Notes: generated by a model not told the origin, from the sequence alone. A DNA stretch of 64,000 bases from Trichobilharzia szidati (GCA_944472155.2 OX235273.1:87538793-87602792), one strand, 5' to 3'. Positions 45,240 through 59,200 are shown, counted from the first letter of the stretch. Translations and numbers: made by a program.

Positions 45240-47600
45240 ACGGTTCACTAGTTTACTAGGCGAATGTAAGCTCGGAAATAGAGGGAAGGCTGGGGATGGG
45301 ACTATCAGCGCTATTCACGAAAATCAAAACAATAACTACAGAAACTTCAATGCACAGAAAAAACAAATCTATTCTTCACTGCAATCGTGGAGACTGAAAG
45401 ACACGCGCTGGCAAATGCCTCGCAGAAACTATTCAGCCAGTATTTTGGATTTCATTGAGAGTAAAAGTAATCACGGGGATATGCACTGTTTGCACAACGT
45501 TTGAAATCCGGATGGCTGCTGACACTGATAAGACTGAGATGAGAGGATAATGCATAGAAGCTGTCGGTACATGTGAGAGATGACGGAGTGGAAGTGGAGT
45601 CTCCAAATCACTGACTTGACAGTCACCTAGACGATAACCATGAGCGCACTGAGACAGTGGGTGGCTATCATGATGTCAGCAACAGAAGTCGAAGCTCTTA
45701 CGCAGTGAGGAACAATCTCCTTCAGGATAATGACGTCAAGATTCAACTGACAAGGTGGGTGGTTAAAACTATCCAATGCTACGCATCCACAAAGAACTCA
45801 GAAGAAGATGAGAAGGAAGATTTTTACAGGCAGCCGAAAGCAATAATGGACAAGACACCAAATGGAGATATGAAAATCCTAATGGGTGATATGAATGTAA
45901 AAGTGGAAACAAACAACACAGAATGGTACTTATGATGGGTCAGGAGGCTGTTTGAGAAATGAATGAGAACACAGAACTCTTTTCAGACCTCTGTGCCACC
46001 AATGATTTTGTTATTGGAGGTAGTGTACACAGACACAAGGAAGTACACAAGGCTACATGAGTTTCACCTGACTGACACAAAATCGGATAGACGCATCCCT
46101 CTGAATACGAAATCGTGAAGAGGAACAAATGAGGGCTAAAATCATCATCTAGTGCAAGAAAGGTTCAAGGCTAAGTTGGAAGCCTTCAAAGAAGCTAGAA
46201 GTAGACCACAATTCAAGTCCAACACTCAGGAAATAAAAGTTGAAACTACAAATGCCACCTTCACTGCAGTTATCAGAGCAAATGGATAAAAGTTAAGATA
46301 TGGAGTAGGAATCTCCGGAGGCGTGGAATCTAATAGAGGAGAGAAGGATGGTTAAATAGAAGATGAAACAATGCAAATATGCACAACAAAAAAGAATTTG
46401 ATTTCAGCGTACAACTCACTGAATAAAGAAGTGAAAATTGGTGATAGGGAAGTCAAAAGGCAGTGCTATGGCACTAGAAACTGAGGCAGAAGGCATTGAA
46501 GGTAAAAGAATCCTCAGAACATTATGTCAAATAACCAGATTGTAAACGGGAAAGAGGTGAGAACACATAAACCCAGTGAGGTATAGTAAAAGGGAACCTA
46601 GTTACGAAAGAGAAGAAGCAAAGAAAACAATGAGCTGACTGCTTCAAAAGGCTCCTGGACCGACCACAACATGAAACTCGTCCAGAATTATCACCAACAT
46701 TACTCACGGAAACTCCAGTGAATAACAATCCCCCTCAGAAGCGAAAATCTCCAGTGCAGTGAAGATCCTGAAGACCAGGAAGGACCAACCAGAATGCTCT
46801 ATCAGATCTTGATTTCGAGGGTGATTGATGTCCAGTGTTGCAAAGAATATAATACCTAAGGCGGAGACCAACAAGTCAGCACACGGTGTAGGCAGTGAAG
46901 AAAGGACTTCCAGTGAACAAAGAGAAGAGAGAGGTGATGAAGCTACCTAATCAGCAACAACAACAAGCACCAATCAACATCAACGACAGATACTTGAAGG
47001 TGGTCACTTCCTTCACTTACCTAGGCATCATCGTCTCAACTACAGGCGGCACAGGTGAGGATATCGAAGTCAGTCAGGATTGGAAAGGTAAGACAGACCA
47101 ACATTAGGCTGAAACAAGTGTGTAAATCTATCACACACAGAAAAAGGCACAACGTCCAAATTTCTATCACTAATGTCAAGTCAGTGCTTCTATATTGTTC
47201 AGACAATTGACGCATGAAGGAAAGCATTTACAACAGGCTCCGGACGTTTACCAACAACTACCCTTGTTGCTGAGAAAATTGAAGATGAAATGGGCAAATA
47301 ATGTAAGTGATAAAGAACTCTGAAAAGAACCAAGCAAGAACCTCTGACTGAAGGGAGTGGAGATGGATCGGATACACTCTGAGAAGACCGTTGATTGACA
47401 TCGCGTTCCAGGTATTTGAGTGGAACCCGAATGTGAGACGGAAGGTGGTCGTCCGAAGGTAACATGGAGGAGACAGTGTGAGGAGGTGAGATCTTATGGC
47501 CAATCGTGGAAGCAGCTAAAGAGGACTATGGGGGACAGGATGAAATGGAGATGTGTTTCTGATGTCTTATGTTCTACTAGGAAACCAAGGAAATATTAAT
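45240..47600 (+). mobile_element. Decayed RTE LINE (RTE-1), first copy
   Basis: Plus-strand RTE. Endonuclease pieces are readable at 45650-45935 (VAIMMSATEVEAL, then the CYAST..SEEDEKEDFYRQ block and GDMKILMGDMNVK). The linker follows, and little of the RT core is left. The C-terminal part at 46895-47107 has the Gln run and SFTYLGIIVSTTGGTGEDI. The 3' end near 47570-47600 (cttatgttctactagg, then aataataatt) matches the RTE 3' end at 9342-9400. Stops and deletions are many. From 45741 onward it is part of the tandem unit. Confidence 0.8.
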
Positions 47601-47604
47601 AATA

Positions 47605-50600
47605 ATTAACCATTTAAATAATATTGGAAACATTTATTTCCCGATACGAATTTAAAACAAGCAATAAAGGTTAATAAAGCAGGATTTAATGAATTCATAA
47701 AATTTCGGTAATTTTAATAATAACCATAACTACAACTGTTTATTTTCACTGACATTTAACTCGTATAATGGAGCAACACTCTACTTGGTCTGTAGCAATT
47801 ATCTTCTTGTTCTTCAATGGTATTCACTGTACACCTTTTCTTTATGTTCTACTGTTCCTTGAACATTGCTTATTCCAATCCCACTTTCTCTTGATCTGTA
47901 CATCCACGTGTTGTTTATTACAGACCAAGTATCATTTCTAAACACAGCTCTAATGTTTTCGTTACTAACGCACATCGACAGTACTTTGGCGGCTATTCAG
48001 ACTAGGTATCTCACAATTTGAGGTTTGTTTATTCCTAGCATATACTTGTACGCAATACAAGACCGTAGTTCAAATAAATACGGTGTTTTGGACTTCCACG
48101 AGTAATTCAAATGTTTTGTTTGATTGAATGTTCGATTGCAAGTATTATATCGGGAGAAGAGACAAACAGCACTTAAATTCGTTTTCGCAATTCAGTTTGT
48201 GGTGTTCTCAACGCTTATTATCAGAGGTATAGTGAGAAACTTGGAGGATATGGAATGTGATTTTAGAGACAGCGTTTCTTTGTCACGGATTCACTCTTTG
48301 TGTTTTTCTTTCCCAATCTCCCCAAATTTAGGCTAGATAGTTGATTTGTTTTTATTGGAGGTGGTACATTATCTCGTTGTGGTGTTCAATTAGCCAGTTA
48401 AACTGATATTGAGGTCATGAACCTCAAGATTCAAGAGCTTGAACTGTTTGGAAAGAAGTTCGAAATGCATAAGTTTAAGTCTCAGAAACCGCCTATCGGC
48501 GCTGATAACATTTCAACCTCGACTGAATCGTCGAAAACTAAGCGTCTTGACGGTGTCACAAGCAATCACGTTAGGTTGACACAAAGCTGCAGAATATAAG
48601 TCCATCACTCCAGAATCTTGTAAGCCCCATTAAATGGGATTGATAAATTGGATGGAATACCGACCAACTTTTAGATGTTAACAAAGTGTTTCAATATGAC
48701 TTTAGCAAAGAGAACTAATAGCAAAAACGAGAGGTTCACACACCCTTTACACGGTTCTATCGGGACAGCTAAGTGGGTTATGGAGCACTGTCTTCTATTG
48801 TTCCCATAGTTAAGCTGAGAAGAAGCCCTGAAAATGTTATTCGGCCAGTTTAGTCAGGCCCATCTAACTTCTGGGGACTTCCTGTCTGAATTGTTATCAA
48901 GCCCCCAACCGCTTTCAGAAGATACAGATAGGTCGTGAAATCTGGTAAGGCAGATGACGAATTTTGGGTAGTGTTGACTGAAATAAGTCATGCGGCAGAC
49001 TCAAGCTGTTCTAGTATAACTGTGCATTTTGTTCGGCGTCTACCTTAGTACCTGCAGTGAGAACGAACCGAACTAGAGGATGGTATTTTGAAATTTGCTG
49101 AGCATAATTTCCTCCGTTTCACAGAGTTCATAGAAAAGCATCTATCTCACTCTACAAGTTATTAAAACGAAATAACTACAAAGTCGTAACAGCACAAACC
49201 CAGAATTCATGAATGGTATGTTCCAGGAATGGCCAGATATGTGACTGTTTACACATTTCGTCGATGAGTGACGAAGAAAGACTTTGTGTTTATGCGACAT
49301 AATTTGTGATTCAACCGCCTGAACCCCAATCACTGAATTGGCAGTTGTCGTTCAACAAGAAAATGTGAGGCCATGAGATGCAGTTCAGGTCACAATCAAC
49401 CGTTGTGCAAAGAAGATTATCTTGTAGACAAGACTGTCAACTATTCTAGGGCAGAATAAGGAGTCCGTTTCTGGGATACGCACCGATTAAGGTCTTAGAT
49501 CCGATTTTCGGATACGTATGCGTTACTTGGCAATGGTTCAGATACTACATTACTACTAAGTCATGTTTCTGGTCGGATCAGAATAGAAGAAAAAGATACA
49601 GGCGACATACAAACATGGAGCTACGTCTCGAAATTCAACTACGGTTGATTCTGAAGTCGAACATCACGAAATCTGACATGGTGATGGTGGTTACCTGTAT
49701 GGAGAGCAAAGATTCCAGACGATAAGCAGGCGAAACTCTGGTCACACCGGCAGCAGTCACTCTGTTGAATATCAGATGTATGCAGGTACGTTTGGTGATT
49801 AGAACTAACGTACCTGAGGCACTGTTGGTGCTCCATCAATGTATAAGAAACTCCAGTCACTGGTTTACATCCCTAGTAGTTTTGTTTTGTTTCTGCTGGG
49901 TCCTGGAAGCAACAGTAAGAAATCTACTTCTCTCTTCTGCTGACAGGAGAGGAAACAGCAGAGAAAACGTCTAGTAAAAGACCTTTGTAACAGTTTTGGG
50001 TGTCAGAAGCTAAGACGCCTACACCTAGTAATGTCCTAAGACAGCAATCTTTTGAAATCAAAAGAATTGCGGGAGATTGCTATTTAGATGACAAACACGA
50101 GTTACGCTTCAAGAAGTTGCGTCACATCATTCTAGGTGAGTTAATGTGTGCCGGTGGAATACTGAGTAATATCAGGTTGTTGATTTCACCCAGTCATATT
50201 ACCTGGACCTCATTTTGTCACGAGGGTTATGGTTCGGAATTATCACCAAATTGAAGTACACGGGAGTTGCTCATCTTTTGACAGCACTGTGTAGGGAATA
50301 TTGGATTTTGCAGGGAGTTGCATTGGTCAAATTTGTAGTAAACAAATGCTTTTATCCAGGTCTACAAAACCCACAGGACAACTAATGACAGATTTACCAA
50401 TGACAAAGATGACTCAAGATTTTCTGTTTTCCAGCCCTTTCGTTGTAAGGCAAGGCCGCTCCACCGACAGAAGATATCGTTGCGTATATTACTTGTCCCG
50501 AAACTCCAGCAGGGCACTCAGAAGTTCTTCACGCACTTCCTACTAACTTATTTTTGATGATGATTTTGCGCTTTATCATCCATGAAGGGACAGTGATAGT

Positions 50601-51640
50601 AGAACAAATATTGTTGGAGCTATTCATGAATTAAGACACGTTGTACCAGAAATGGGCAGCAAGAATGTAATGGAAGTGATGACAAATAGTAGTACGGAAT
50701 GGGACATAAATCCAGTGATGGAGTAGAGAAGGGATTGATTGGAGGCCTACATAAATTGTTAAAATCAATTTCGAGGGAAAAGACTTTCACAGATGAATCG
50801 TTTATAGTCGATGTGCCCGATTTACAAGAGGCACATAACAGAACAGGACTGGAATCAGTTGACGACCACATAAATAAATTAAATGTGTTGACTAGCGATC
50901 ACATTTTACAGATGTGGGATTATAAAAGATTTCTTCAAATAGAATGAAACCTGCGTCGAATGTGTACATATCAGTGCAGACAAGAGTAGCTTGAAATCAA
51001 TACTCCCTGGCGCTGATTGAAGCGAGCATATTTAACGATTCAACAATCACATAGCAAGTGAATTCAACAACATTGAAAATATCAGGTGGGAGAACTAATA
51101 CTGGTGATTTCAGAACACGCGAAGCGTGGTCGCTGCCCGAAAAGAGCGAATATCAGTGTTAAAGTCAGCTTTGACGATATGTGTGAAAGCTCTGGTTTTA
51201 CAAGTCACTGAGAAACCGTAGGTGTCGTTAAAGATACATCGTTGTTAAGTGGAGGAAGACAAGCTAAGCGTAAACTCTCTCATGCATTGATCTTATTGCA
51301 AGACAGATAAGGCGAAAACTAGACTGGATTGTCACTGCTTCACATGTCTTCAACTTCATATTACTCGTTACTAGAAAGTAGTATTCACTATGTGTGAAGC
51401 AATCAGGTCACTGTAAATCGGACATACGAGAGTAGAATTTGGGCACTGTGATACAATGCAACTCCGTACCATCTGTAGTGTAGTGAAATGGAAATTCATT
51501 CATGGAGCACAGATGATTCGGGAAGATGCACAGTACCGTTTCAGGAGAATAGCCAAGCACGACGTGCACTGAGAAGTATTGAGATATTTGAAGCATGCAT
51601 TTCAGGCATTGGAATGACTGATTCGCAATTGTTTAGGGCG
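47605..51640 (+). mobile_element. Degraded BEL/Pao LTR retrotransposon, copy 1
   Basis: Plus-strand fragments in the BEL/Pao order: a gag part with HLTSGDFLSELLS (about 48866), a zinc-knuckle-like KCEAMRCSSGHNQPLC (about 49362-49410), and a protease block ALLGNGSDTTLLLSHV (about 49520-49570) in which the usual catalytic Asp is replaced by Asn. At 50699-50947 the end of the integrase is readable (FTDESFIVDVPDLQEA, GLESVDDHINKLNVLTSDH). RT motifs could not be read with confidence. No pair of LTRs was identified. Stops are frequent. Schistosome BEL elements such as Sinbad are the likely relatives, by inference. Confidence 0.6.
50699..50947 (+). pseudogene. BEL/Pao integrase C-terminal fragment, copy 1
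   Basis: The open frame contains GLIGGLHKLLKSISREKTFTDESF and then ESVDDHINKLNVLTSDHIL. This corresponds to the BEL/Pao integrase end, where WERLIRxxxxxL, LTDExLxTLLxExExxLNxRPL and LTPxHLL are usual. The catalytic core lies in broken frames upstream. No start or neighbouring exon suggests independent use. Confidence 0.6.
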
Positions 51641-52943
51641 AATCGAATATGCTGCCCCTATTAGTAACCTCAACTTCACCAAGTTAACTAGCTCGCTAGT
51701 TTTCTAGCCGGTCCCAATCCCGGATAAAGAGGGAGGGTTGTGCTTGTGGCTAGCAACTGCACACCACTATACCTTTCAAACCCCTGGATAAACTTCAACA
51801 CACAGAAAATATATTAAAAATACAAAACCTTCAAATAAAAATCCTATTTTTTCCTCGAATCAGAGAGGCGAAATGAGACAGCGGGCTGATGAAAGCCTTC
51901 GGGAAGCCAGCCAGCCTGCCAGTGTCCTCTCTCAATGAAAGTAGTAATGGACAACATCCGAAAAGGTGACATCAAATTCCTCATGGGCGATATGAATGCA
52001 GCCCAAACTGGGAGCAGATAATAGAGAAAGAGAACTCATCATGGGTCGAGAGGCTCTCAGAGAAATGAATGAGAATGGAGAACTATTCGCAGACTTCTGC
52101 TCTCTCAACGATTTGGTGATCGGAGGGAGCGTGTACAAACACAAGGATATACACAAGGCCAGTAACATGGATTTCGCCTGACGGACACACAACAAACCAA
52201 ATAGATTTCATATCAATCTCAAGGAAGTGAAGACGCAGCCTGTTGTATACAAAGTCGACAAAGGGAGCATATGTGGTCTGTGACCATCCTCTGGATGAAG
52301 GAGCCTCCAAAGTAAAGCCGAAATCCATGAAAACAACTGGGACAGACCATAATTCAAGTTCACTACTCAGAAACTGAAGGACAAAACTACAAGAGATACC
52401 TACCTTCACTACAGCCATCAGATCAGAGTAAAGGTGGAGACAATACGTGATATCAGTGAGGAAACCTGAGTGGAATAACATTGGAACTAACTCTCTGAAG
52501 GCGATATTCAAGGAGACATGTACAACTGTTGTATGAGGAAGGAAGAGACAAGACAAGGAATGGCTCTCAACGGACACCTACCTGAAAGCTAACAGAAGAG
52601 AGGAGAGGAGGATGGTGAGAGAGAAGATGACTGAATGCAAAGATGAGCAACATAGAGGAAAGCTGAGTTCAATGTGCACTGCACTGAATAAAGAAGTGAA
52701 GAAGAGTGCCAGGAAGGACAACAGTCAATTGCACGACACACTGGCCGACAGTTGAGGCAGAACAGGCAGTCAGACAGGCCTCAGTTAGGAGAGACGTCAA
52801 GACATTATATCAGATAACCAGGTCTGTATCTGGGAAGAGATCAACTCAGATGACGAAACCAATACAAGATGCTCAAGGGAACCTGGTCCCCAAGGAAGTG
52901 GGACAAATAAATCAATGAATGGGCTGATCACTTCAATGGACTC

Positions 52944-53501
52944 TTGAATCGACCCACACCGGCAACTCGCCTAGAAATACCACCAACAGCACACAGGGAA
53001 ATGCCAGTGGACTCCACTCCTCCAACGGAAGAAGAAATCCTGAATGCGACCAAGCTACTGAAGTGCGGGAAGGCAATAGGACCAGACGGCATCCTTCCCG
53101 AAGCACTGAAGACGGCCCCAGAGATTACGGCAGATCTTCTCACTTCATTACTGCAAAACGCTTGGGAAGAAGGAAAGGTGCCTACTGATTGGAAGAAGGG
53201 CGACCTCATCAAACTGCCAAAGAAGAGTAACTTAGGCCTGTGCGAGAACTGGCGCGGAATAATGCTCTTGTCCACGCCAAGTAAAATGCTGTGTCGCGTC
53301 ATCCTGGAGAAAATAAAAGGTGCACTAGATGCAGAACGCCATTCACCCCCATCGGGAACAAGCTGGATTCAGGAAAGGCGAATCATGTGCTGGTCAAACT
53401 GCAACTCTACGCATCGTCATCACAGAACAAAGCATAGATTGACAGTTAAACCTCTCCCTATCTCAAATTCATCGACTCAGAAAAGGCCTTCGACAGTGTA
53501 G
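52944..53501 (+). pseudogene. RTE-2 reverse transcriptase, N-terminal part, copy 1
   Basis: The longest open RT frame of the unit, 185 codons. Linker TPPTEEEILNATKLLKCGKA, then RT blocks PDGILPEALK and DWKKGDLIKLPKK, NWRGIMLLS, ILEKIKGALDAE. It loses frame after the HSPPSGTSW stretch; the next block (QAGFRKGESC equivalent) is in another frame. Confidence 0.85.
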
Positions 53502-53786
53502 ACCAAGAAGTAATTTGGAGACTACTTCAACACTACGGAGTACCTCAAGTCTTTGTCAACCTCATTCAACAGCTATATGACAATGCCACGTGTCAAGTGA
53601 TCCACAAAGGAAAACTCAACGAGGCGTTCTAAGTGCATACAGGAGTAGGACTAGCTGGCTGCCTATTATCACCGATGATATTCTTAATTGTGGTGGACTG
53701 GATTATGCGTCAGACTATTGAGGATGAAGAGTCAGGAATACGATGGAAGACCGATGAGAAAACTCTAGAAGATTGGGCTTTCGCGT

Positions 53787-54254
53787 GTGGATGATATATG
53801 TCTGACGTCACACAAACTCAAAGACCTGCAAGCGAAAACCAACAAACTGGCTGAAGGGGCAGCGAAAACGAGACTGCAGGTGAACTCAGAGAAGACGGAG
53901 GTGATGAAGATAACCAACCAGCAGCAACAACAACAACCAGCACCAATCACCATCAATGGGATAGCTTTAACAGAGGTTGCCTCCTTCACTTATCTGGGAA
54001 GCTTCGTTTCAACTACAGGCAGAACGGACGGAGATGTCAGAGTCAGAATCGGAAAGGCAAGATACGCCTTCATCAGCCTGAAACCAGTTTGGAAATCGTC
54101 TGTACTCAGTAAGCACAAAGGAGAAGATTCGCATTTTCAACACCAATGTGAAGTCGGTTCTTCTATACGGGTCAGAAACTTGCACTGCGTGTCACGAAAA
54201 GGATTTCCAACAGGTTGCAGACTTTCATCAACAGCTGCCTTCGCTACATACTGA
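53787..54254 (+). pseudogene. RTE-2 reverse transcriptase, C-terminal part, copy 1
   Basis: Starts at the active-site block (DDICLTSHKLKDLQAK; both Asp present but the preceding Phe-Ala is out of frame). It continues through RLQVNSEKTEVMKI, a Gln run and TYLGSFVSTTGRTDGDVRVRIGKAR. The corresponding frame in unit 2 is 62441-62911 and carries a 3 bp longer sequence near 62868. Confidence 0.85.
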
Positions 54255-54394
54255 AGATCAAATGGCCAGAAAAAACAAGCAACAAGAAACTATGGGAAAA
54301 AACCAACAGGCGAGAGCCGATCGCTGAGAAAATATGTAGGAGGAAATGGAGGTGAATAGGGCATATATCGAGGAGACCGCCTAATGACTTTAAG

Positions 54395-56254
54395 ATTCAT
54401 CTGACAAGGTGGGTAGTTAAAACTATCCAATGCTACGCATCCACAAAGAACTCAGAAGAAGATGAGAAGGAAGATTTTTACAGGCAGCCGAAAGCAATAA
54501 TGGACAAGACACCAAATGGAGATATGAAAATCCTAATGGGTGATATGAATGTAAAAGTGGAAACAAACAACACAGAATGGTACTTATGATGGGTCAGGAG
54601 GCTGTTTGAGAAATGAATGAGAACACAGAACTCTTTTCAGACCTCTGTGCCACCAATGATTTTGTTATTGGAGGTAGTGTACACAGACACAAGGAAGTAC
54701 ACAAGGCTACATGAGTTTCACCTGACTGACACAAAATCGGATAGACGCATCCCTCTGAATACGAAATCGTGAAGAGGAACAAATGAGGGCTAAAATCATC
54801 ATCTAGTGCAAGAAAGGTTCAAGGCTAAGTTGGAAGCCTTCAAAGAAGCTAGAAGTAGACCACAATTCAAGTCCAACACTCAGGAAATAAAAGTTGAAAC
54901 TACAAATGCCACCTTCACTGCAGTTATCAGAGCAAATGGATAAAAGTTAAGATATGGAGTAGGAATCTCCGGAGGCGTGGAATCTAATAGAGGAGAGAAG
55001 GATGGTTAAATAGAAGATGAAACAATGCAAATATGCACAACAAAAAAGAATTTGATTTCAGCGTACAACCCACTGAATAAAGAAGTGACAGTTGGTGATA
55101 GGGAAGTCAAAAGGCAGTGCTATGGCACTAGAAACTGAGGCAGAAGGCATTGAAGGTAAAAGAATCCTCAGAACATTATGTCAAATAACCAGATTGTAAA
55201 CGGGAAAGAGGTGAGAACACATAAACCCAGTGAGGTATAGTAAAAGGGAACCTAGTTACGAAAGAGAAGAAGCAAAGAAAACAATGAGCTGACTGCTTCA
55301 AAAGGCTCCTGGACCGACCACAACATGAAACTCGTCCAGAATTATCACCAACATTACTCACGGAAACTCCAGTGAATAACAATCCCCCTCAGAAGCGAAA
55401 ATCTCCAGTGCAGTGAAGATCCTGAAGACCAGGAAGGACCAACCAGAATGCTCTATCAGATCTTGATTTCGAGGGTGATTGATGTCCAGTGTTGCAAAGA
55501 ATATAATACCTAAGGCGGAGACCAACAAGTCAGCACACGGTGTAGGCAGTGAAGAAAGGACTTCCAGTGAACAAAGAGAAGAGAGAGGTGATGAAGCTAC
55601 CTAATCAGCAACAACAACAAGCACCAATCAACATCAACGACAGATACTTGAAGGTGGTCACTTCCTTCACTTACCTAGGCATCATCGTCTCAACTACAGG
55701 CGGCACAGGTGAGGATATCGAAGTCAGTCAGGATTGGAAAGGTAAGACAGACCAACATTAGGCTGAAACAAGTGTGTAAATCCATCACACACAGAAAAAG
55801 ACACAACGTCCAAATTTCTATCACTAATGTCAAGTCAGTGCTTCTATATTGTTCAGACAATTGACGCATGAAGGAAAGCATTTACGACAGGCTCCGGACG
55901 TTTACCAACAACTACCCTTATTGCTGAGAAAATTGAAGATGAAATGGGCAAATAATGTAAGTGATAAAGAACCCTGAAAAGAACCAAGCAAGAACCTCTG
56001 ACTGAAGGGAGTGGAGATGGATCGGATACACTCTGAGAAGACCGTTGATTGACATCGCGTTCCACGTATTTGAGTGGAACCCGAATGTGAGACGGAAGGT
56101 GGTCGTCCGAAGGTAACATGGAGGAGACAGTGTGAGGAGGTGAGATCTTATGGCCAATCGTGGAAGCAGCTAAAGAGGACTATGGGGGGCAGGATGAAAT
56201 GGAGATGTGTTTCTGATGTCTTATGTTCTACTAGGAAACCAAGGAAATATTAAT
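54395..56254 (+). mobile_element. RTE-1, second copy (5' end missing)
   Basis: Copy of 45741-47600. It begins inside the endonuclease, fused in frame-like manner to the C-terminal WxGH block of the preceding RTE-2. Confidence 0.85.
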
Positions 56255-56258
56255 AATA

Positions 56259-59200
56259 ATTAACCATTTAAATAATATTGGAAACATTTATTTCCCGATA
56301 CGAATTTAAAACAAGCAATAAAGGTTAATAAAGCAGGATTTAATGAATTCATAAAATTTCGGTAATTTTAATAATAACCATAACTACAACTGTTTATTTT
56401 CACTGACATTTAACTCGTATAATGGAGCAACACTCTACTTGGTCTGTAGCAATTATCTTCTTGTTCTTCAATGGTATTCACTGTACACCTTTTCTTTATG
56501 TTCTACTGTTCCTTGAACATTGCTTATTCCAATCCCACTTTCTCTTGATCTGTACATCCACGTGTTGTTTATTACAGACCAAGTATCATTTCTAAACACA
56601 GCTCTAATGTTTTCGTTACTAACGCACATCGACAGTACTTTGGCGGCTATTCAGACTAGGTATCTCACAATTTGAGGTTTGTTTATTCCTAGCATATACT
56701 TGTACGCAATACAAGACCGTAGTTCAAATAAATACGGTGTTTTGGACTTCCACGAGTAATTCAAATGTTTTGTTTGATTGAATGTTCGATTGCAAGTATT
56801 ATATCGGGAGAAGAGACAAACAGCACTTAAATTCGTTTTCGCAATTCAGTTTGTGGTGTTCTCAACGCTTATTATCAGAGGTATAGTGAGAAACTTGGAG
56901 GATATGGAATGTGATTTTAGAGACAGCGTTTCTTTGTCACGGATTCACTCTTTGTGTTTTTCTTTCCCAATCTCCCCAAATTTAGGCTAGATAGTTGATT
57001 TGTTTTTATTGGAGGTGGTACATTATCTCGTTGTGGTGTTCAATTAGCCAGTTAAACTGATATTGAGGTCATGAACCTCAAGATTCAAGAGCTTGAACTG
57101 TTTGGAAAGAAGTTCGAAATGCATAAGTTTAAGTCTCAGAAACCGCCTATCGGCGCTGATAACATTTCAACCTCGACTGAATCGTCGAAAACTAAGCGTC
57201 TTGACGGTGTCACAAGCAATCACGTTAGGTTGACACAAAGCTGCAGAATATAAGTCCATCACTCCAGAATCTTGTAAGCCCCATTAAATGGGATTGATAA
57301 ATTGGATGGAATACCGACCAACTTTTAGATGTTAACAAAGTGTTTCAATATGACTTTAGCAAAGAGAACTAATAGCAAAAACGAGAGGTTCACACACCCT
57401 TTACACGGTTCTATCGGGACAGCTAAGTGGGTTATGGAGCACTGTCTTCTATTGTTCCCATAGTTAAGCTGAGAAGAAGCCCTGAAAATGTTATTCGGCC
57501 AGTTTAGTCAGGCCCATCTAACTTCTGGGGACTTCCTGTCTGAATTGTTATCAAGCCCCCAACCGCTTTCAGAAGATACAGATAGGTCGTGAAATCTGGT
57601 AAGGCAGATGACGAATTTTGGGTAGTGTTGACTGAAATAAGTCATGCGGCAGACTCAAGCTGTTCTAGTATAACTGTGCATTTTGTTCGGCGTCTACCTT
57701 AGTACCTGCAGTGAGAACGAACCGAACTAGAGGATGGTATTTTGAAATTTGCTGAGCATAATTTCCTCCGTTTCACAGAGTTCATAGAAAAGCATCTATC
57801 TCACTCTACAAGTTATTAAAACGAAATAACTACAAAGTCGTAACAGCACAAACCCAGAATTCATGAATGGTATGTTCCAGGAATGGCCAGATATGTGACT
57901 GTTTACACATTTCGTCGATGAGTGACGAAGAAAGACTTTGTGTTTATGCGACATAATTTGTGATTCAACCGCCTGAACCCCAATCACTGAATTGGCAGTT
58001 GTCGTTCAACAAGAAAATGTGAGGCCATGAGATGCAGTTCAGGTCACAATCAACCGTTGTGCAAAGAAGATTATCTTGTAGACAAGACTGTCAACTATTC
58101 TAGGGCAGAATAAGGAGTCCGTTTCTGGGATACGCACCGATTAAGGTCTTAGATCCGATTTTCGGATACGTATGCGTTACTTGGCAATGGTTCAGATACT
58201 ACATTACTACTAAGTCATGTTTCTGGTCGGATCAGAATAGAAGAAAAAGATACAGGCGACATACAAACATGGAGCTACGTCTCGAAATTCAACTACGGTT
58301 GATTCTGAAGTCGAACATCACGAAATCTGACATGGTGATGGTGGTTACCTGTATGGAGAGCAAAGATTCCAGACGATAAGCAGGCGAAACTCTGGTCACA
58401 CCGGCAGCAGTCACTCTGTTGAATATCAGATGTATGCAGGTACGTTTGGTGATTAGAACTAACGTACCTGAGGCACTGTTGGTGCTCCATCAATGTATAA
58501 GAAACTCCAGTCACTGGTTTACATCCCTAGTAGTTTTGTTTTGTTTCTGCTGGGTCCTGGAAGCAACAGTAAGAAATCTACTTCTCTCTTCTGCTGACAG
58601 GAGAGGAAACAGCAGAGAAAACGTCTAGTAAAAGACCTTTGTAACAGTTTTGGGTGTCAGAAGCTAAGACGCCTACACCTAGTAATGTCCTAAGACAGCA
58701 ATCTTTTGAAATCAAAAGAATTGCGGGAGATTGCTATTTAGATGACAAACACGAGTTACGCTTCAAGAAGTTGCGTCACATCATTCTAGGTGAGTTAATG
58801 TGTGCCGGTGGAATACTGAGTAATATCAGGTTGTTGATTTCACCCAGTCATATTACCTGGACCTCATTTTGTCACGAGGGTTATGGTTCGGAATTATCAC
58901 CAAATTGAAGTACACGGGAGTTGCTCATCTTTTGACAGCACTGTGTAGGGAATATTGGATTTTGCAGGGAGTTGCATTGGTCAAATTTGTAGTAAACAAA
59001 TGCTTTTATCCAGGTCTACAAAACCCACAGGACAACTAATGACAGATTTACCAATGACAAAGATGACTCAAGATTTTCTGTTTTCCAGCCCTTTCGTTGT
59101 AAGGCAAGGCCGCTCCACCGACAGAAGATATCGTTGCGTATATTACTTGTCCCGAAACTCCAGCAGGGCACTCAGAAGTTCTTCACGCACTTCCTACTGA

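Larger units (their letters stand above)
45741..54394. repeat. Tandem array unit 1 (8,654 bp composite of RTE-1, BEL/Pao, RTE-2)
   Basis: Repeats at 54395 with an offset of 8,654 bp and only scattered differences (for example gaaaattgg/gacagttgg near 46430 and 55086, caaattcatc/caaatgcatc near 53465 and 62119). The unit joins most of one RTE, a BEL/Pao element and a second RTE. Unit 1 continues leftwards into the remainder of RTE-1, so it is the original left end of the array. Confidence 0.9.
51655..54394 (+). mobile_element. Decayed RTE LINE (RTE-2), first copy
   Basis: RTE on the plus strand. The 5' region has ggctagcaactgc, similar to the RTE 5' end near 14150. An internal deletion removes most of the endonuclease, leaving GDMNAAQTG and the NDLVIGGSVYKHKDIHK block (51996-52181). 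The RT is better kept: 52944-53400 (IGPDGILPEALK, VPTDWKKGDLIKLPKKS, NWRGIMLLSTPSKM), then in shifted frames DSEKAFDSV, LAGCLLSPM and DDICLTSHKL (53787 on). The C-terminal SFTYLGSFVSTTGRTDGDVRVRIGKARYAF follows. The true 3' end is missing: after GHISRRPPNDF it is joined to RTE-1 endonuclease. Confidence 0.85.

Noticed and set aside
50301..50546. Frame starting MDFAGSC, like the VDFAGP start of BEL integrases
   Set aside because: Only a few residues fit and the following sequence does not; mentioned only as a possibility within the BEL/Pao element.
51885..51910. ctgatgaaagccttcgggaagc, a hammerhead-like start within RTE-2
   Set aside because: The CTGATGA is followed by a possible stem but there is no GAAAC with a cleavage triplet in the right order; it lies in the 5' part of a decayed RTE.
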